Shown here piece after piece: positions 13,363 to 13,622 of a stretch of 13,622 nt of DNA (positions within the stretch are counted from its first letter, which is position 1; every line of letters begins with the position of its first letter). The notes under the pieces were generated by a model. The model did no database searches and was not told the origin of the DNA. It saw only the letters and a list, made by a program, of their open reading frames with translations. Where the stretch lies: assembly GCA_002436015.1 (NCBI GenBank), contig DIXJ01000004.1:1-13622 (forward strand), in the 5' to 3' direction. A program made the translations under genes and the position numbers. Origin of the DNA: Synergistaceae bacterium UBA6083. Its GTDB lineage: Bacteria; Synergistota; Synergistia; Synergistales; 79-D21.

Positions 13363-13622
13363 ATGTCCCTGTTCGTGAAGGCAAAAGGGAAAAAGCTTTA
13401 CGAAGTTGTGATGGCCCAGATCAGGGAAGTCATCATCAATGGCCAGCTTTCCGCGGGGGACCTGCTGCCGCCGGAAGGGGAACTCGCGGGCAGCCTGGGT
13501 GTCAGCCGGACGACCATACGTGAAGCGCTGCGTGCCCTGGAGATCCTGGGGATCCTCGAGACCAGGAGGGGAGTCGGGACCGTCGTAAGATCGATCACGG
13601 CGAAGGAAGTCATGGAAAAGAT
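13363..13622 (+). CDS. Second GntR-family regulator, N-terminal part (truncated by window end)
   Basis: Eighty-six codons are visible before the window ends. The winged helix is complete: K-L-Y-E-V-V-M-A-Q-I, S-A-G-D-L-L-P-P-E-G-E-L-A, the recognition helix G-V-S-R-T-T-I-R-E-A-L-R-A-L, and the wing G-V-G-T-V-V-R-S-I. The ligand domain is outside the window; an FCD domain is expected from its likeness to the regulator at 6458-7144 (both start F-V-K-x-K, and about half the residues agree by eye in the winged helix). ATG 13363 has GGGTGAG (13352-13358) upstream. It starts 27 bp after the AOR stop on the same strand, so it may be transcribed with AOR. Unlike the first regulator its DNA is GC-rich like the neighbours. 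It may regulate the AOR end of the cluster or the next locus. Confidence 0.88.
   Translation, partial: MSLFVKAKGKKLYEVVMAQIREVIINGQLSAGDLLPPEGELAGSLGVSRTTIREALRALEILGILETRRGVGTVVRSITAKEVMEK

Overview
The window looks like accessory carbon metabolism from an anaerobic bacterium with mid-to-upper-50s GC (judged by eye). Three things point to an anaerobe: a tungsten/molybdenum-type aldehyde:ferredoxin oxidoreductase (AOR), an iron-type alcohol dehydrogenase, and a selenocysteine-containing peroxiredoxin-like protein. Ribosome binding sites are strong GGAGG types and Arg AGG codons are common. Synergistota, anaerobic Bacillota or Desulfobacterota would all fit; the sequence alone does not let me choose.

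Layout. (1) 1-236: the C-terminal end of an NAD-type malic enzyme, closed by a GC-rich terminator. (2) 334-1695: an MmgE/PrpD-family protein (+), followed by a perfect-stem terminator. (3) 1768-2412 on the minus strand: one peroxiredoxin-like gene that a naive reading splits in two at an in-frame TGA. The TGA sits exactly where the peroxidatic Cys belongs (U-P-F-C), and a SECIS-like hairpin follows at once, so I call it a selenoprotein. (4) 2582-6331 (+): a tight three-gene unit of a CitA/DcuS-type sensor kinase, a CitB/DcuR-type response regulator overlapping it by 20 bp, and a fumarate-reductase/aspartate-oxidase-like flavoprotein. (5) 6458-7144: a GntR/FadR-type (FCD) regulator in visibly AT-richer DNA. 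(6) 7263-13335 (+): a fumarase/adenylosuccinate-lyase superfamily enzyme, a 27-residue membrane peptide too small for most gene callers, an SSS sodium:solute symporter, an iron-dependent alcohol dehydrogenase and an AOR. (7) 13363-end: a second GntR-family regulator, similar to the first at its N-terminus, cut by the window edge.

How they may work together. The lyase promoter and the symporter promoter each carry the same 12-nt element, CTTGTATGACAA, in opposite orientation. Both copies match the TNGTNNNACNA operator form known for FadR-type GntR proteins, so the adjacent GntR regulator very probably controls both transcription units. A reasonable model (inference) is that the symporter with its small partner imports a substrate, the lyase performs a beta-elimination on it, and the alcohol dehydrogenase and AOR handle an alcohol/aldehyde fragment, delivering electrons to NAD and ferredoxin. 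If the lyase releases fumarate, the flavoprotein, the malic enzyme and the dicarboxylate-type two-component system would form a C4-acid branch nearby. The substrate cannot be named from the sequence. No stretch over 300 bases lacks a gene, and I saw no tRNA, rRNA, CRISPR array or insertion sequence.
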